A DNA stretch of 64,000 nt from the NCBI GenBank assembly GCA_964581515.1, contig CAZOOV010000010.1, positions 1-64,000 on the forward strand, read 5' to 3'. Made by a program: the position numbers and the translations under genes. This document shows, piece by piece, positions 28,616 through 37,556 of this stretch (position 1 is its first letter; each line of letters begins with the position of its first letter). A model generated the notes under the pieces. The model was not told where the DNA came from and ran no database searches. It was given only the letters and a program-made list of their open reading frames with translations. Source of the DNA: JACJVV01 sp964581515. GTDB taxonomy: Archaea > Nanobdellota > Nanobdellia > Woesearchaeales > JACJVV01.

Positions 28616-29131
28616 TCAGTCTTTTAATATTTCAGCTATCTTTTCGCCAAATGCTGTTGCTGAATCTGGGCCATCTGCTGTTATTATTCTATTGTCAACC
28701 ACTACTGCTTCGTTTGTGTAGATTGCTCCTTCTCTTTCAATGAATACGGATTGCATTCCATCTCCATTCCAAATTGTTGCTTTTTTCATCTTCAAAAGTC
28801 CTGCTTTTGCAAGAATGATTGGTGCAATGCAGATTGCTGCAATTATCTTTTCTTGTTCATCTGCTTCTTTAAGAAGTTTGAATATCTCTAAATGGTTTGC
28901 CAGTTCAGGTGCACCAGGTCCACCAATGATTACTATTGCATCATAATCTGATGCGTTTGCGTTTGCAATAGTTATGTCTGGTTTAACATTTTCGCCGAAT
29001 TTGCCTATTGCAACATCAGTTGTTACAGAAGCAGTTGTGACTTCTATTCCTGCCTTTTCAATAGCTTCTTTTGAAGGGAAATACTCTTTATCTTGGAAAC
29101 CTTTTTGTGCAATTATCAATAGGGTTTTCAT
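28616..29131 (-). CDS. DJ-1/PfpI-family protein
   Basis: 171 residues, the normal size. Features: the Glu-containing ASDYDAIVIIGGPGAPEL segment and the nucleophile elbow IAAICIAPIILA with the conserved Cys. Members are proteases, deglycases or glyoxalases; which applies is not clear. RBS GGTGATA lies before the ATG. Confidence 0.88.
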   Translation of the reverse strand: MKTLLIIAQKGFQDKEYFPSKEAIEKAGIEVTTASVTTDVAIGKFGENVKPDITIANANASDYDAIVIIGGPGAPELANHLEIFKLLKEADEQEKIIAAICIAPIILAKAGLLKMKKATIWNGDGMQSVFIEREGAIYTNEAVVVDNRIITADGPDSATAFGEKIAEILKD

Positions 29132-29153
29132 TTATATCACCTATATTGTTTAA

Positions 29154-29666
29154 TCATACTTTGAGGAAAAAATGTGTAATCAAACTGTTTCCAGCACCAG
29201 CAGTTATTGTTATTATTGTGACTGCGATTGCTGCGATGAGTACACCGATAATTGTTGCGTAAAAGAATTTCTTATAACCTAAATTGAATATATATGATAT
29301 TAGGGCTCCAGTATATACTCCACTGCCAGGCAAAGGTATTCCTATAAATATTGAGACACCTAAGAGACCATATTTGTCTACATATGGTTTTGCTTTCTTT
29401 TGAGTCTTTTCAACTCTTTTATGGTACCATCTCTTGAATGGTTTAATGAAAAAGAACCAATGTATTATCTTGTTTAGGAAAAAATATAGTATTGGTCCAA
29501 GAATGATATTTGAGATTACAGCAATGACAAATACTTGCCATACTGGTAGTTTTGCAATAAGTATTCCATAGGGTATTGAAGCCCTTAATTCTAAGAATGG
29601 TAGAAATGTCAGTATAAATATAATCACATATGGATTTCCTATAAAGCTTATTATCTCATTTAACAA
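29154..29666 (-). CDS. Small multidrug-export-type membrane protein (COG2426-like)
   Basis: 170 residues with about four to five hydrophobic segments. The motif FLPFLELRASIPYGI at the N-terminus and GIPLPGSGVYTGAL later are typical of this family of putative small-molecule exporters (the PxxELRxSIP and PxPGSG parts). The function is weakly known. It overlaps the 3' end of the CCA enzyme by 11 nt, so the two are cotranscribed. Confidence 0.8.
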   Translation of the reverse strand: MLNEIISFIGNPYVIIFILTFLPFLELRASIPYGILIAKLPVWQVFVIAVISNIILGPILYFFLNKIIHWFFFIKPFKRWYHKRVEKTQKKAKPYVDKYGLLGVSIFIGIPLPGSGVYTGALISYIFNLGYKKFFYATIIGVLIAAIAVTIITITAGAGNSLITHFFLKV

Positions 29667-30873
29667 TCTTTATACCTCTTATTTTCTTTTTGAGATAATC
29701 TTTCTTTGAAAGTTCTAAGACGTATTTGTCAAGATTACATATTGGAGTTTTAACTTTAGCATAAATAGCACCTTTTTTCATTACTGTCTTTTTATATTTC
29801 TGTTTGAATCTTTGTACATGGACTGGATATTCTTTTGTTGGACCTTTTTGTTCATAGTATTCAGGTAGTTTATTGCATTTGGTTTTGATATAATAATAGC
29901 AGTTTTTATTTTTGTCCCACCACCATCCATTTTTTTCTACTTCGAATTTTTTTAGATTATTTACAAAAAATTCTGATCCTTTCATTAATTTTGCACCGAC
30001 AATGTCAGTCTTTCCTTTAAGGACTGAAATTTTTAATACAAGATTGTAATTCTTTTTTATTTGTTCTAGATTAATCTTCTTTTCTTTGAAGAAATCTATA
30101 TCTGGTTTTTTAAGGAACTTTTTTGCTATTTTCTTTAGTTTGTCATATGTTTTTTGGTTGACTGCTGCTGCAGCATTCCTATTTGGTTGTATTGGGTCAA
30201 CAACAGTCAATGGTCCTTGTATCTTTGCTATATCTAGAACTGATTTATGTTTCTCAATATCAATCTCAGTACTTTTTTTCCATTTTGCAATCGCTTGGAC
30301 TGCTTTTTCAAATGAACCATAATATATTATCAAGATATCAGTTACATGACCCGACATTCCTTTAATGTATGATTCTGCACCATAAATACCGCTACTTTTG
30401 AAGAAAAGTTTTGCTAATTTTATCTCTTGTTTTAGTTTTGGTTTCTTTTTAACTTGTTTTTTTATCCATGCAGCATGCAAAGGTGATGCATCTGTTACAT
30501 TCACTGCGTCTTGTGGATTTTTTATCCTTAATACTGGGACTATCTCATAGCGTTTGTCTATATGATAATAGTCTCTTGAACCATGGATTGTCTCTGGTTT
30601 AAGATTTTTGAGAGCTTTTTTCAGAATTTTGCTGATATCTTGATCAAGGTATTTCTTGTAATCAAACATGACAAATATATCTACATCAAAATCATTCCCA
30701 ATAAATGTATCTTTTGCTGCACTTCCACCAAGGGAGAGTGTTGCTTTTATCTTGTTCTTTTTTAGTGATGCATCTATCTTCTTCATAATCTCTTTAATCT
30801 TCTTTTTTTGGGCAAGCACATTATCAGTTTTGTTTTCTTTTAGTGCTTGCTTGAGTACTGTTGATATGCTCAT
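29656..30873 (-). CDS. cca: Archaeal CCA-adding tRNA nucleotidyltransferase
   Basis: 405 residues. Class I (archaeal) nucleotidyltransferase motif GGSAAKDTFIGNDFDVDIFV with catalytic Asp pairs, then central domain (ESYIKGMSGHVTDILIIYYGSF) and the tail domain. It adds or repairs the 3' CCA of tRNA without a template. The first base of the tRNA at 56886 lacks an encoded CCA, so the enzyme is needed. Confidence 0.93.
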   Translation of the reverse strand: MSISTVLKQALKENKTDNVLAQKKKIKEIMKKIDASLKKNKIKATLSLGGSAAKDTFIGNDFDVDIFVMFDYKKYLDQDISKILKKALKNLKPETIHGSRDYYHIDKRYEIVPVLRIKNPQDAVNVTDASPLHAAWIKKQVKKKPKLKQEIKLAKLFFKSSGIYGAESYIKGMSGHVTDILIIYYGSFEKAVQAIAKWKKSTEIDIEKHKSVLDIAKIQGPLTVVDPIQPNRNAAAAVNQKTYDKLKKIAKKFLKKPDIDFFKEKKINLEQIKKNYNLVLKISVLKGKTDIVGAKLMKGSEFFVNNLKKFEVEKNGWWWDKNKNCYYYIKTKCNKLPEYYEQKGPTKEYPVHVQRFKQKYKKTVMKKGAIYAKVKTPICNLDKYVLELSKKDYLKKKIRGIKIVK

Positions 30874-30983
30874 GACGATAAAAAAGAGGGTATCAGTATA
30901 AAAATGTTTGCACTTATATAATAAATCATATAATTGCCTTTCAACGGAAAATGATTTAAATCTTTAAGTTTGTGATATGTAAA

Positions 30984-31334
30984 ATGACTGAAAGAAAGAC
31001 TTATGTTGAGGAAAGACCATGGGGTAAATTTGAACAGTTTACACATGATGAAGTTAGTACGGTTAAAATACTTACAGTTAAGGATGGTGGGATGTTGAGT
31101 ATTCAATATCATCATAAAAGAGAAGAATTTTGGAGAGTTATTGGGGGGAAAGGCAGAATTAGAGCAGGAGATGAGTGGGTTGATTGCAAAATAGGTGATG
31201 AATTTTATATCTCTAAAGAAATGGTGCATTCTGCAGAAGGCGTAGGTGCTGATCTTATCATAATGGAAATATCATTTGGTAAATTTGAAGAGGATGATAT
31301 AGTTAGGCTAGAAGATAAATATGGTAGACCTTGA
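30984..31334 (+). CDS. Cupin, mannose-6-phosphate isomerase type II-like
   Basis: 116 residues from ATG 30984, leaderless, with TATA-like GATTTAAATC at about 30952. It starts with EERPWGKFEQF, as in the C-terminal domain of ManC/PMI type II. Metal ligands of the cupin are seen in SIQYHHKREEFW and in the later SKEMVHSAEG. It likely isomerises mannose-6-phosphate or a similar sugar phosphate, or only binds one. A single-domain form is common in archaea. Confidence 0.8.
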   Translation: MTERKTYVEERPWGKFEQFTHDEVSTVKILTVKDGGMLSIQYHHKREEFWRVIGGKGRIRAGDEWVDCKIGDEFYISKEMVHSAEGVGADLIIMEISFGKFEEDDIVRLEDKYGRP

Positions 31335-31386
31335 TTAAGGCATTCTAAGCAAAAGAAATATAAATAGCATCATTTAGGATATAGTT

Positions 31387-32544
31387 ATGGACATATTAAG
31401 CTTTATCTCAGGAGTGCCTAAGGATGTTTGGCTATTCATATTTTTTATTCTTATCGGTTATGGTCTGCTTAGTCTTTCACGAACTTTTAAGCTTCCTGAA
31501 CCAATACTGCTTTTTGTGCTTGGACTCATACTTCAGTTCTTTATAGGAAAAGTAATGCTTGTTCCATTTGTTGTACTTGCATTGATATTGCTCTTATTTG
31601 ATGCAGGAGCACATTTTATTCCAAGAAAGTTTACACCACATTCTTTACTATTGTCAGAATTCATAATATATTCCATAGTTGTAAACTCGCTTGCATTTGG
31701 TTTACTTCTTCACATTACTTTTATTCCTGAAGTTAATATATTTACAATCATATTGTCTATAATTATAGGAAGTCTTGCGACTGCATGTTCACAATTTGAG
31801 ATTATGAAAGGCTTTAAGATCAAGAAAAATAGATTGTATTATTTGACTGAACAAGAAGATCATCTTTCAAATCCAATTGTTTTGGCTATTGCAGTTATAT
31901 TAGTTGGTTTTATTATAGAATTTCCACAATTGCATTGGTTTGAAGCAATGAAAAAATTGTTGGCTACTGCGTTTGTTGATATTGGTGTTGGAATTTTTCT
32001 TGGTTTGATAATGCTATATTTTGTAGTTAGGCTACTTAAGCGCAATTATATGAGACTTACAGCAATGTTGTTTGCTTTATTTACATATATTGTTGCAGTT
32101 GAACTGAAAGGTATGGGATTTTTGAGCGTACTTGTAATGTCTTTATTTTATCATAATGTCAGTACAAAAGAGGCTGATATGGGTGAGTTTGCTCCTTTCA
32201 TAAGCAATCTTGTATATGTGTTTATCTTTATTACAATGGGATATATAATTTCACTTAATGGATTTATATTGATATATTCTTTGATAATGCTTCTTATCTA
32301 TCTTGTATGCAGATTAATATTATTTCATCTCATATTAAGGAAGTCTCAACATTTTATGACTTTGGATTGTCCAAAGGGTTTGGCGGTCGGTGCAGTTGTA
32401 TTATTTATTATGGTGAGTTTGAATCCTATAAATCCTAACAGTATGGTGTTATTTCCATTGTTCTCTGCAATCATAATATTTTTTATGTTATGTAATGTAG
32501 TATCATATATAGTCAATGTAATGACTAAAGATATAATAAAATAA
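31387..32544 (+). CDS. Cation/proton antiporter (CPA family)
   Basis: 385 residues with about 10-12 membrane segments. It carries a TACSQFEIMKG loop and a TEQEDHLSNP stretch in the place where CPA proteins keep their ion-site acidic residues. No C-terminal TrkA-type domain is attached, so this is the short form. It should exchange Na+ or K+ for H+; specificity is unknown. Confidence 0.75.
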   Translation: MDILSFISGVPKDVWLFIFFILIGYGLLSLSRTFKLPEPILLFVLGLILQFFIGKVMLVPFVVLALILLLFDAGAHFIPRKFTPHSLLLSEFIIYSIVVNSLAFGLLLHITFIPEVNIFTIILSIIIGSLATACSQFEIMKGFKIKKNRLYYLTEQEDHLSNPIVLAIAVILVGFIIEFPQLHWFEAMKKLLATAFVDIGVGIFLGLIMLYFVVRLLKRNYMRLTAMLFALFTYIVAVELKGMGFLSVLVMSLFYHNVSTKEADMGEFAPFISNLVYVFIFITMGYIISLNGFILIYSLIMLLIYLVCRLILFHLILRKSQHFMTLDCPKGLAVGAVVLFIMVSLNPINPNSMVLFPLFSAIIIFFMLCNVVSYIVNVMTKDIIK

Positions 32545-32618
32545 AATTATTAAATAAAGTTAGAAATCAGAAAAGTTAGAAGTAAGATTAGAAGATAAAA
32601 TTATAGGGGTCACAAAAG

Positions 32619-33596
32619 ATGTATGATATAATAACTGTTGGTTCAGCAACAATAGATTGTTTTGTTGATACTGGTAATAAATTGTTTCAGAGTCCTGAAA
32701 TGCATGATGGAGAATGTGTTGTGCATGTTCCTTTTGGAAGTAAGATTGTTGCAGATAAACTTACTTTTATGACTGGTGGTGGTGGTACAAACACTGCTGT
32801 CTCTTTTGCAAGACTCGGACTTAAGGTCGCTTATATCGGAAAATTAGGTGGTGATCAGTCAAATTTGATTCTTAATGAATTGAAGAGAGATAAAATTGAT
32901 GTTTCTCTTGTAGTACCTGCTAAGAATACAGGATTTTCAGTAGTATTAGACGCAAAAGGTCAAGATAGGACAATAATTACCTATAAAGGTGATGTTAATG
33001 ATCTTAGTTTTAATGAAATAAATAAATCAAAGCTTAAGACAAAATGGTTCTACATGGCTTCAATGATGGGGAAATCATATCAGACAATGCTTAAGCTTGC
33101 AGATTATGCACATAAGAATGGCATTAAGATCGCTTTTAATCCTTCTTCTTATATTGCTAAACAAGGACATAAGAAACTTAAGAAGATGCTTGCTGCAACT
33201 GATGTATTAATTCTAAATAAAGAGGAAGCTGCTGAACTTCTTGGAAAGAAGGGAACTGTTGAAGTGATGCTGAAAGGTCTTAAGAAGCTTGTAAGGGATA
33301 TAGTCGTAATCACTGATGGAAGCAGAGGTTCTCATTGTCTAGCTGATAAGTATTATCATGTTAATACTAGCGGGAAAAAACCACATGAAACTACTGGTGC
33401 TGGCGATTCTTTTGCTTCAAGCTTTGTTGCAGGAATAATAAAAGGTAAGAAAATAGAGGTTTGTCTTCAAATGGGAAGGGCAAATGCAGAATCAGTAATA
33501 CAAAATATGGGTGCAAAGAATATTCTTTTATCCATGAAGCAGATTGAAAAAGCAATAAAGAAAAATCCAGGCAAGATAATAAAGAAAGAAATCTAA
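32619..33596 (+). CDS. PfkB-family sugar/nucleoside kinase
   Basis: 325 residues. N-terminal glycine-rich GGGGTNTAVSFARLG, the phosphate-binding DILNKEE-type segment (ILNKEEAAELL) and the catalytic TTGAGDSFASSF near the end, all typical of PfkB kinases. RBS GGGGTCAC lies before the ATG. It may phosphorylate ribose, fructose or a nucleoside; the sequence does not tell which. Confidence 0.9.
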   Translation: MYDIITVGSATIDCFVDTGNKLFQSPEMHDGECVVHVPFGSKIVADKLTFMTGGGGTNTAVSFARLGLKVAYIGKLGGDQSNLILNELKRDKIDVSLVVPAKNTGFSVVLDAKGQDRTIITYKGDVNDLSFNEINKSKLKTKWFYMASMMGKSYQTMLKLADYAHKNGIKIAFNPSSYIAKQGHKKLKKMLAATDVLILNKEEAAELLGKKGTVEVMLKGLKKLVRDIVVITDGSRGSHCLADKYYHVNTSGKKPHETTGAGDSFASSFVAGIIKGKKIEVCLQMGRANAESVIQNMGAKNILLSMKQIEKAIKKNPGKIIKKEI

Positions 33597-33662
33597 AAAA
33601 ATTTAAAAAATAAAACTTAAAAGAATAAAGATTAAGAAATAAATTAATTTAAGAAAATAAAA

Positions 33663-34511
33663 TTAATTAGAATCATTCATAGTATACTGAAGATAATCTA
33701 TGTGATGATTTTTTATTTCTCTTCTTGCTTTTCTTACTAATATTCTGTTAGTGATCTCTGCTTGATTGTATGGCTTATGGTCTTCTACTTCTTTTTTACT
33801 AAGTAAACGTTTCATTAGTCTTTTTATTATTACTATTGTTGGTTTGTTATGTTCTTTTGGAATGAATCTTGATCTTGCCCAAATTATTGCTATTGTTACA
33901 CCTATAAAAAGGAACCAGTTGAAGCTTACTCCCCCTTGTAATAATGCATTGAAAAATTGTCCGAATAATCTTGCATATATGATATTGATAAAAAATATTA
34001 CAAATGTAATGCCGATTATGTCATACACCCAAAATTGTACTGGTGAAGTTCCATCTGGAATTACCCTAAATATACCATAAACTATTGTTCTTGCAATGGT
34101 GTAAAATATGATCCCATATTCTATGTTATTTCCTATGTATGGCAGGAATACTGGAATCAAAAGGCATGATATGAACTGTGCAAGACTGTATTTTTTAACA
34201 CCAATCCATTCTGAAAAAACACAACAAAGTCTTCAAAAAATATTTATGAATAATGAAAAGACGCCTCCAGCCATACCACCTATATTTATTGAAATAATAA
34301 CACTAAAAAAGTCAATTACATCCATGAAATACAAGAAAAGCATTGGACTTGGAATACCTACTCCTGGAAGTCTACTCCAGAAACTTATGATTGCAAACAT
34401 AAATAATGTACTGTATGTCTGATTAAATGGAAGACAGACAATAGTTAAGATATAGAGAACTGCAGTTATGAACAATGCTACAGGCCAGTGAATCTTAAGT
34501 TGTGTAACCAT
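33663..34511 (-). pseudogene. SRLPG-motif membrane protein (family copy 2), interrupted by in-frame TGA at 34233-34235
   Basis: From ATG 34511 (leaderless, TATA at about 34537-34547) the frame gives FWSRLPGVGIPSP and SINIGGMAGGVFSLFINIF, then TGA, then continues without a frameshift: RLCCVFSEWIGVKKYSLAQF and onward to 33663. In the paralogues the TGA position is occupied by Ser or Pro (NLASRA, NFASRA, NLYPRL). So the gene is full length but for one codon. Either it is a recent pseudogene, a sequencing error (TCA to TGA is one change), or it is read through. The rest matches the family, including FNWFLFIGV and a charged tail. Confidence 0.75.
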
Positions 34512-34536
34512 CTTAATCACTATTTAGTAGTAAAAG

Positions 34537-34581
34537 TATATATATCTTAGTTGTCGTTTTTCCGACAACAAGGTTTATATA
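34537..34581. promoter_or_regulatory. Divergent promoter with 7-bp inverted repeat (TrmB unit 2)
   Basis: A minus TATA box (34537-34547) serves the membrane-protein gene and a plus TATA box (34572-34581) serves the TrmB gene at 34604. Exactly between them lies GTTGTCG-N6-CGACAAC (34550-34569), a perfect inverted repeat. Both transcripts would be leaderless. This is a strong candidate operator for the TrmB at 34604. Confidence 0.65.
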
Positions 34582-34603
34582 TTAGAACTGCTCTTGATAA
34601 GAT

Positions 34604-35719
34604 ATGGATATCAGGACTGCACTTGGTGAACTTGGACTCTCAGATGGCGAAATAAGCGTATATTTGGCTCTACTTAAGCTAGGTTTATGTCCTGTAAGCA
34701 AGATAAAAGAAGAAAGCAACCTGCATAGGACTACGATTTATGATTTTCTTGAAAAATTGTTGAACAAAGGTTTGATTAGTTATGTGGTAAAGAATAAAGT
34801 GAAATATTACAATGCAGCCCATCCAAACAAGCTTTTTGAGTTTTTGAAAGAGAAGCAAGATCATCTGGATGAAGTACTGCCTGATCTTGTTAAATTAGCT
34901 AATATTGAGAAAGAGGAAGTCAGTGTTGAGGTCTATAAAGGTAAAGAAGGTATGAAAACTGTTATGATGGATATTGTTAAAGGTGGGCATGAGCTTCTTG
35001 GAATAGGTATTGATGAGGCACTTTATAAGAAAAATTTACCTATCTTTATGGAGAAATATCAAATGATGCAGAAGGAACATAATCTTCATGAAAGACTTAT
35101 AACTAAGATTAATCCTGATGATCTGCTTGATACTTCTCATTGCCATTATAAATTTGTCCCAGAAAGTAGTTTTAGTCCGACTTCTACAGTTATATATGAT
35201 GACAAGGTACAGATTGCTTTATGGGAACCGAGCTTAACATCTATAATCATTAAAAATAAAAAGTTAGCAAATGCATATCGGAATCATTTTGAACATTTGT
35301 GGAATCAAGAGTCAATGATATTTAGGGGAGAAGAGGAAGTGAAGCAGATGTTTTTACATCTTCTTGAACAGGAGAATCTACAAAAGGATTGGCTTGTGTT
35401 CGGTACTCCTCCTATCAGCGAGGATCTTGCTAAGTTTTTCATATCAACTGATCCTATACTTATTAAGAAAGGGATAAAGACCAAGATAATACTGGATGAG
35501 CGAGAAAAAAGACTTATTGATTTCTATAATAAATCTCCTACAACAACTGTGAAGGTTATGCCAAAAGAATTCATGTCTCCTTCTGAAGTGGATATATTCG
35601 GGGATAGGGTTGCAATTGTTCTTTGGGAGAATGATCCTATGGCAATACTTATCGAAAATAAGCATATTGCAGATTCTTTCAGGCAGTATTTCCAAGTACT
35701 TTGGAAGATGGCGAAGTAA
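34604..35719 (+). CDS. TrmB-family regulator with a duplicated sensor domain (unit 2)
   Basis: 371 residues, about 120 longer than the other two TrmB proteins here. Residues 1-80: winged helix (ALGELGLSDGEISVYLALLKLG, HRTTIYDFLEKL). About 105-235: a first PLD-like sensor domain ending IIIKNKKLANAYRNHFEHLW. About 245-371: a second copy ending AILIENKHIADSFRQYFQVLWKMAK. The duplication could give an intramolecular sensor dimer or two ligand sites. Divergent from the interrupted membrane gene at 33663. Confidence 0.85.
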   Translation: MDIRTALGELGLSDGEISVYLALLKLGLCPVSKIKEESNLHRTTIYDFLEKLLNKGLISYVVKNKVKYYNAAHPNKLFEFLKEKQDHLDEVLPDLVKLANIEKEEVSVEVYKGKEGMKTVMMDIVKGGHELLGIGIDEALYKKNLPIFMEKYQMMQKEHNLHERLITKINPDDLLDTSHCHYKFVPESSFSPTSTVIYDDKVQIALWEPSLTSIIIKNKKLANAYRNHFEHLWNQESMIFRGEEEVKQMFLHLLEQENLQKDWLVFGTPPISEDLAKFFISTDPILIKKGIKTKIILDEREKRLIDFYNKSPTTTVKVMPKEFMSPSEVDIFGDRVAIVLWENDPMAILIENKHIADSFRQYFQVLWKMAK

Positions 35720-35739
35720 GAAGAGATTGAAAGTAGGAT

Positions 35740-35780
35740 TCTTGTGATAATTTTATTTATTTATTTATTTATTTATTTAA
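35740..35780. repeat. (TTTA)n microsatellite between convergent genes
   Basis: About seven copies of TTTA in a row between the stop codons of the TrmB gene (35719) and the membrane protein (35777). Probably a termination zone for the plus transcript; length variation between strains would be expected. Confidence 0.6.
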
Positions 35781-36661
35781 TTTTCATTATCTTCTTGGAA
35801 GGAGAATCTTGTGAATGTCTGTTCTGGTCTTTGTTGAGTATTGTTGATTGAGTCTTTTATCTCGCTGAATTGTTGTATCTCATCTTGTTGAGCCCTTTGT
35901 ACTGGACGGTATTTTTCATTAAGGTATTTATGATTATTTTGCATACGGTTCTGAGTTTTTTTAATAGCTTTTTTTGCAAGTGTTTTGACAAGTGATCTCT
36001 TCTTTTCTTTTTTTGATGTACTGAACATAAGTGTCCATACTATACTAATTATTAAAGTTGCAAATAAGAATAATATCCAATTAAATCTTACTCCTGTCTT
36101 AAGAAGATTGTTGAAGAAGTCACCAAATAATTTTGCATAGAATGAATTGATGACTATTGTTGCAAGACTGTTTGCTGTCAATAGTGCGATTGTATCGACC
36201 CATGGTCTTGGTTGTGGATCTACGAACTTTAGCGGGATGAACATGAACCATCTGATTATGCCATATATTATTATGCTCTGAAGAATATCACCTGTGATTG
36301 CATGTACAAAAGGTATCATCATACAAGCTACGAATTGTGCTACTACATCTTTTCCTACCCCTATCCATCTTGGTGTGACTCCTGTTGCTCTTGAAGCTAG
36401 ATTGCAGACTGCCTGAAATATTCCTGCCTGGAATCCTCCTATGTTTATCGCTATGAGCATCGCAAATATATCTACTAAGTCGCTGTTGTAAAGAATATAG
36501 AGCGGAGAGCGAATGCCAACGCCAGGGAGCCTTGACCAGAACGCAATCAGGGTGAAAAGAAGTATTGTTGAATTTGTCATGTTGAATGGCATGAATAAGA
36601 TTATCAAACCATACAATATTACAGTTATTATGAAGACCAAAGGCCATATCAGTATTATCAT
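35777..36661 (-). CDS. SRLPG-motif membrane protein (family copy 3)
   Basis: 294 residues, the longest of the set. It has MIILIWPLVF, PFNMTNST, FWSRLPGVGIRSPLYILYNSD and a late FNWILFLFAT, like the other copies. Six or so membrane helices to about residue 218, then a long hydrophilic tail (about 220-294) rich in Lys, Gln, Asn. Divergent from the TrmB at 36793; a TATA box lies at about 36727-36740 on the minus strand, giving a leader of roughly 40 nt. Function unknown. Confidence 0.75.
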   Translation of the reverse strand: MIILIWPLVFIITVILYGLIILFMPFNMTNSTILLFTLIAFWSRLPGVGIRSPLYILYNSDLVDIFAMLIAINIGGFQAGIFQAVCNLASRATGVTPRWIGVGKDVVAQFVACMMIPFVHAITGDILQSIIIYGIIRWFMFIPLKFVDPQPRPWVDTIALLTANSLATIVINSFYAKLFGDFFNNLLKTGVRFNWILFLFATLIISIVWTLMFSTSKKEKKRSLVKTLAKKAIKKTQNRMQNNHKYLNEKYRPVQRAQQDEIQQFSEIKDSINNTQQRPEQTFTRFSFQEDNEN

Positions 36662-36726
36662 TCTTATTCAACTATGTTTAATCTTTCCACTAAGAACACC
36701 TCTGATAGTATGGTTTTTACGAGAGA

Positions 36727-36770
36727 GTATATAAATAAATGTAGTCATGTTATATGACAACATTTATATA
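36727..36770. promoter_or_regulatory. Divergent promoter with inverted repeat (TrmB unit 3)
   Basis: Minus TATA box (36727-36740), inverted repeat GTCAT-N5-ATGAC (36744-36758) with overlapping ATGTT-N7-AACAT, then a plus TATA box (36762-36770) for the TrmB gene. This is the same arrangement as at 34537-34581 and 5767-5812, with a different palindrome. Confidence 0.6.
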
Positions 36771-36792
36771 TGCTGGTTTATTTAGGTTGATT

Positions 36793-37545
36793 ATGGTTAC
36801 ATCATTTGCTCTTGAAAGACTTGGACTTACTTCAATAGAGGCTAAAGTGTACATTGCGTTACTTAAAATAGGAAGCACGACATCGGGGCCATTAGTGAAG
36901 AAGACAGAACTGCATAGAGCAACTGTTTATGATGTTTTGAAGAGACTTATGGAAAAAGGGCTTGTGAATTTTATAGTAAAAGAGAAAACAAAATATTTTC
37001 AGGCTACGGCTCCAAGTCATCTGCTTGATATAGTGTTAAAGGAGAAAGAAGATCTTGAGAAAAAAGAAGAAGAACTCAGAAAAGCAGTAAAAGAGCTTGA
37101 ACAAATACAAGAACTTTCTAAGAATAAAGAAGTTGCACAGATATTCCAAGGAATAAGGGCAGTTAAGACAGTCTATAATGATACATTAAATGCAGATGAG
37201 ATCTTGATATTTGGTTCTGGTGGAAAATTTAAGGAAAAGGTAGGTGCTGCTTTCTTTAAGAAATATATTGAAGTGAGAATGAGAAAAAAGGTACAAGTCA
37301 GGCATCTTGTCTCAGATAGGGCGAGAGGTACTGAATTTGATTATGCATATTATAAGAATAAACTTGGGCAGTCTAAATTTTATCCTGCAGAATATGAAAA
37401 TCCAACTTCTATGTTGATATATGGTGATAAGGTCGCTACAATAATCTGGATCGAGACACCTATCGCTTTTGTTATAGAAAGCAAAGAGGCTGCTGACGCG
37501 CAAAGAAACCATTTTGAGATGGTATGGAATATTGCTAAGAAATGA
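36793..37545 (+). CDS. TrmB-family regulator (unit 3)
   Basis: 250 residues from ATG 36793. An ATG at 36754 lies in the promoter itself, upstream of the TATA box, so it is not used. Winged helix (FALERLGLTSIEAKVYIALLKIG, HRATVYDVLKRL), a long Lys/Glu coiled linker (about 80-115), and a sensor domain ending FVIESKEAADAQRNHFEMVWNIAKK. Divergent from membrane protein copy 3 and convergent, 11 nt apart, with copy 4. Confidence 0.85.
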   Translation: MVTSFALERLGLTSIEAKVYIALLKIGSTTSGPLVKKTELHRATVYDVLKRLMEKGLVNFIVKEKTKYFQATAPSHLLDIVLKEKEDLEKKEEELRKAVKELEQIQELSKNKEVAQIFQGIRAVKTVYNDTLNADEILIFGSGGKFKEKVGAAFFKKYIEVRMRKKVQVRHLVSDRARGTEFDYAYYKNKLGQSKFYPAEYENPTSMLIYGDKVATIIWIETPIAFVIESKEAADAQRNHFEMVWNIAKK

Positions 37546-37556
37546 TTTATTGATTA

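Noticed and set aside
31387..32544. Antiporter described as a broken longer protein
   Set aside because: It starts and ends with clean helices and 385 residues is normal for the short CPA type.
36754..36792. ATG 36754 as the start of the third TrmB
   Set aside because: The codon lies upstream of the TATA box and overlaps the operator; the domain starts after ATG 36793.
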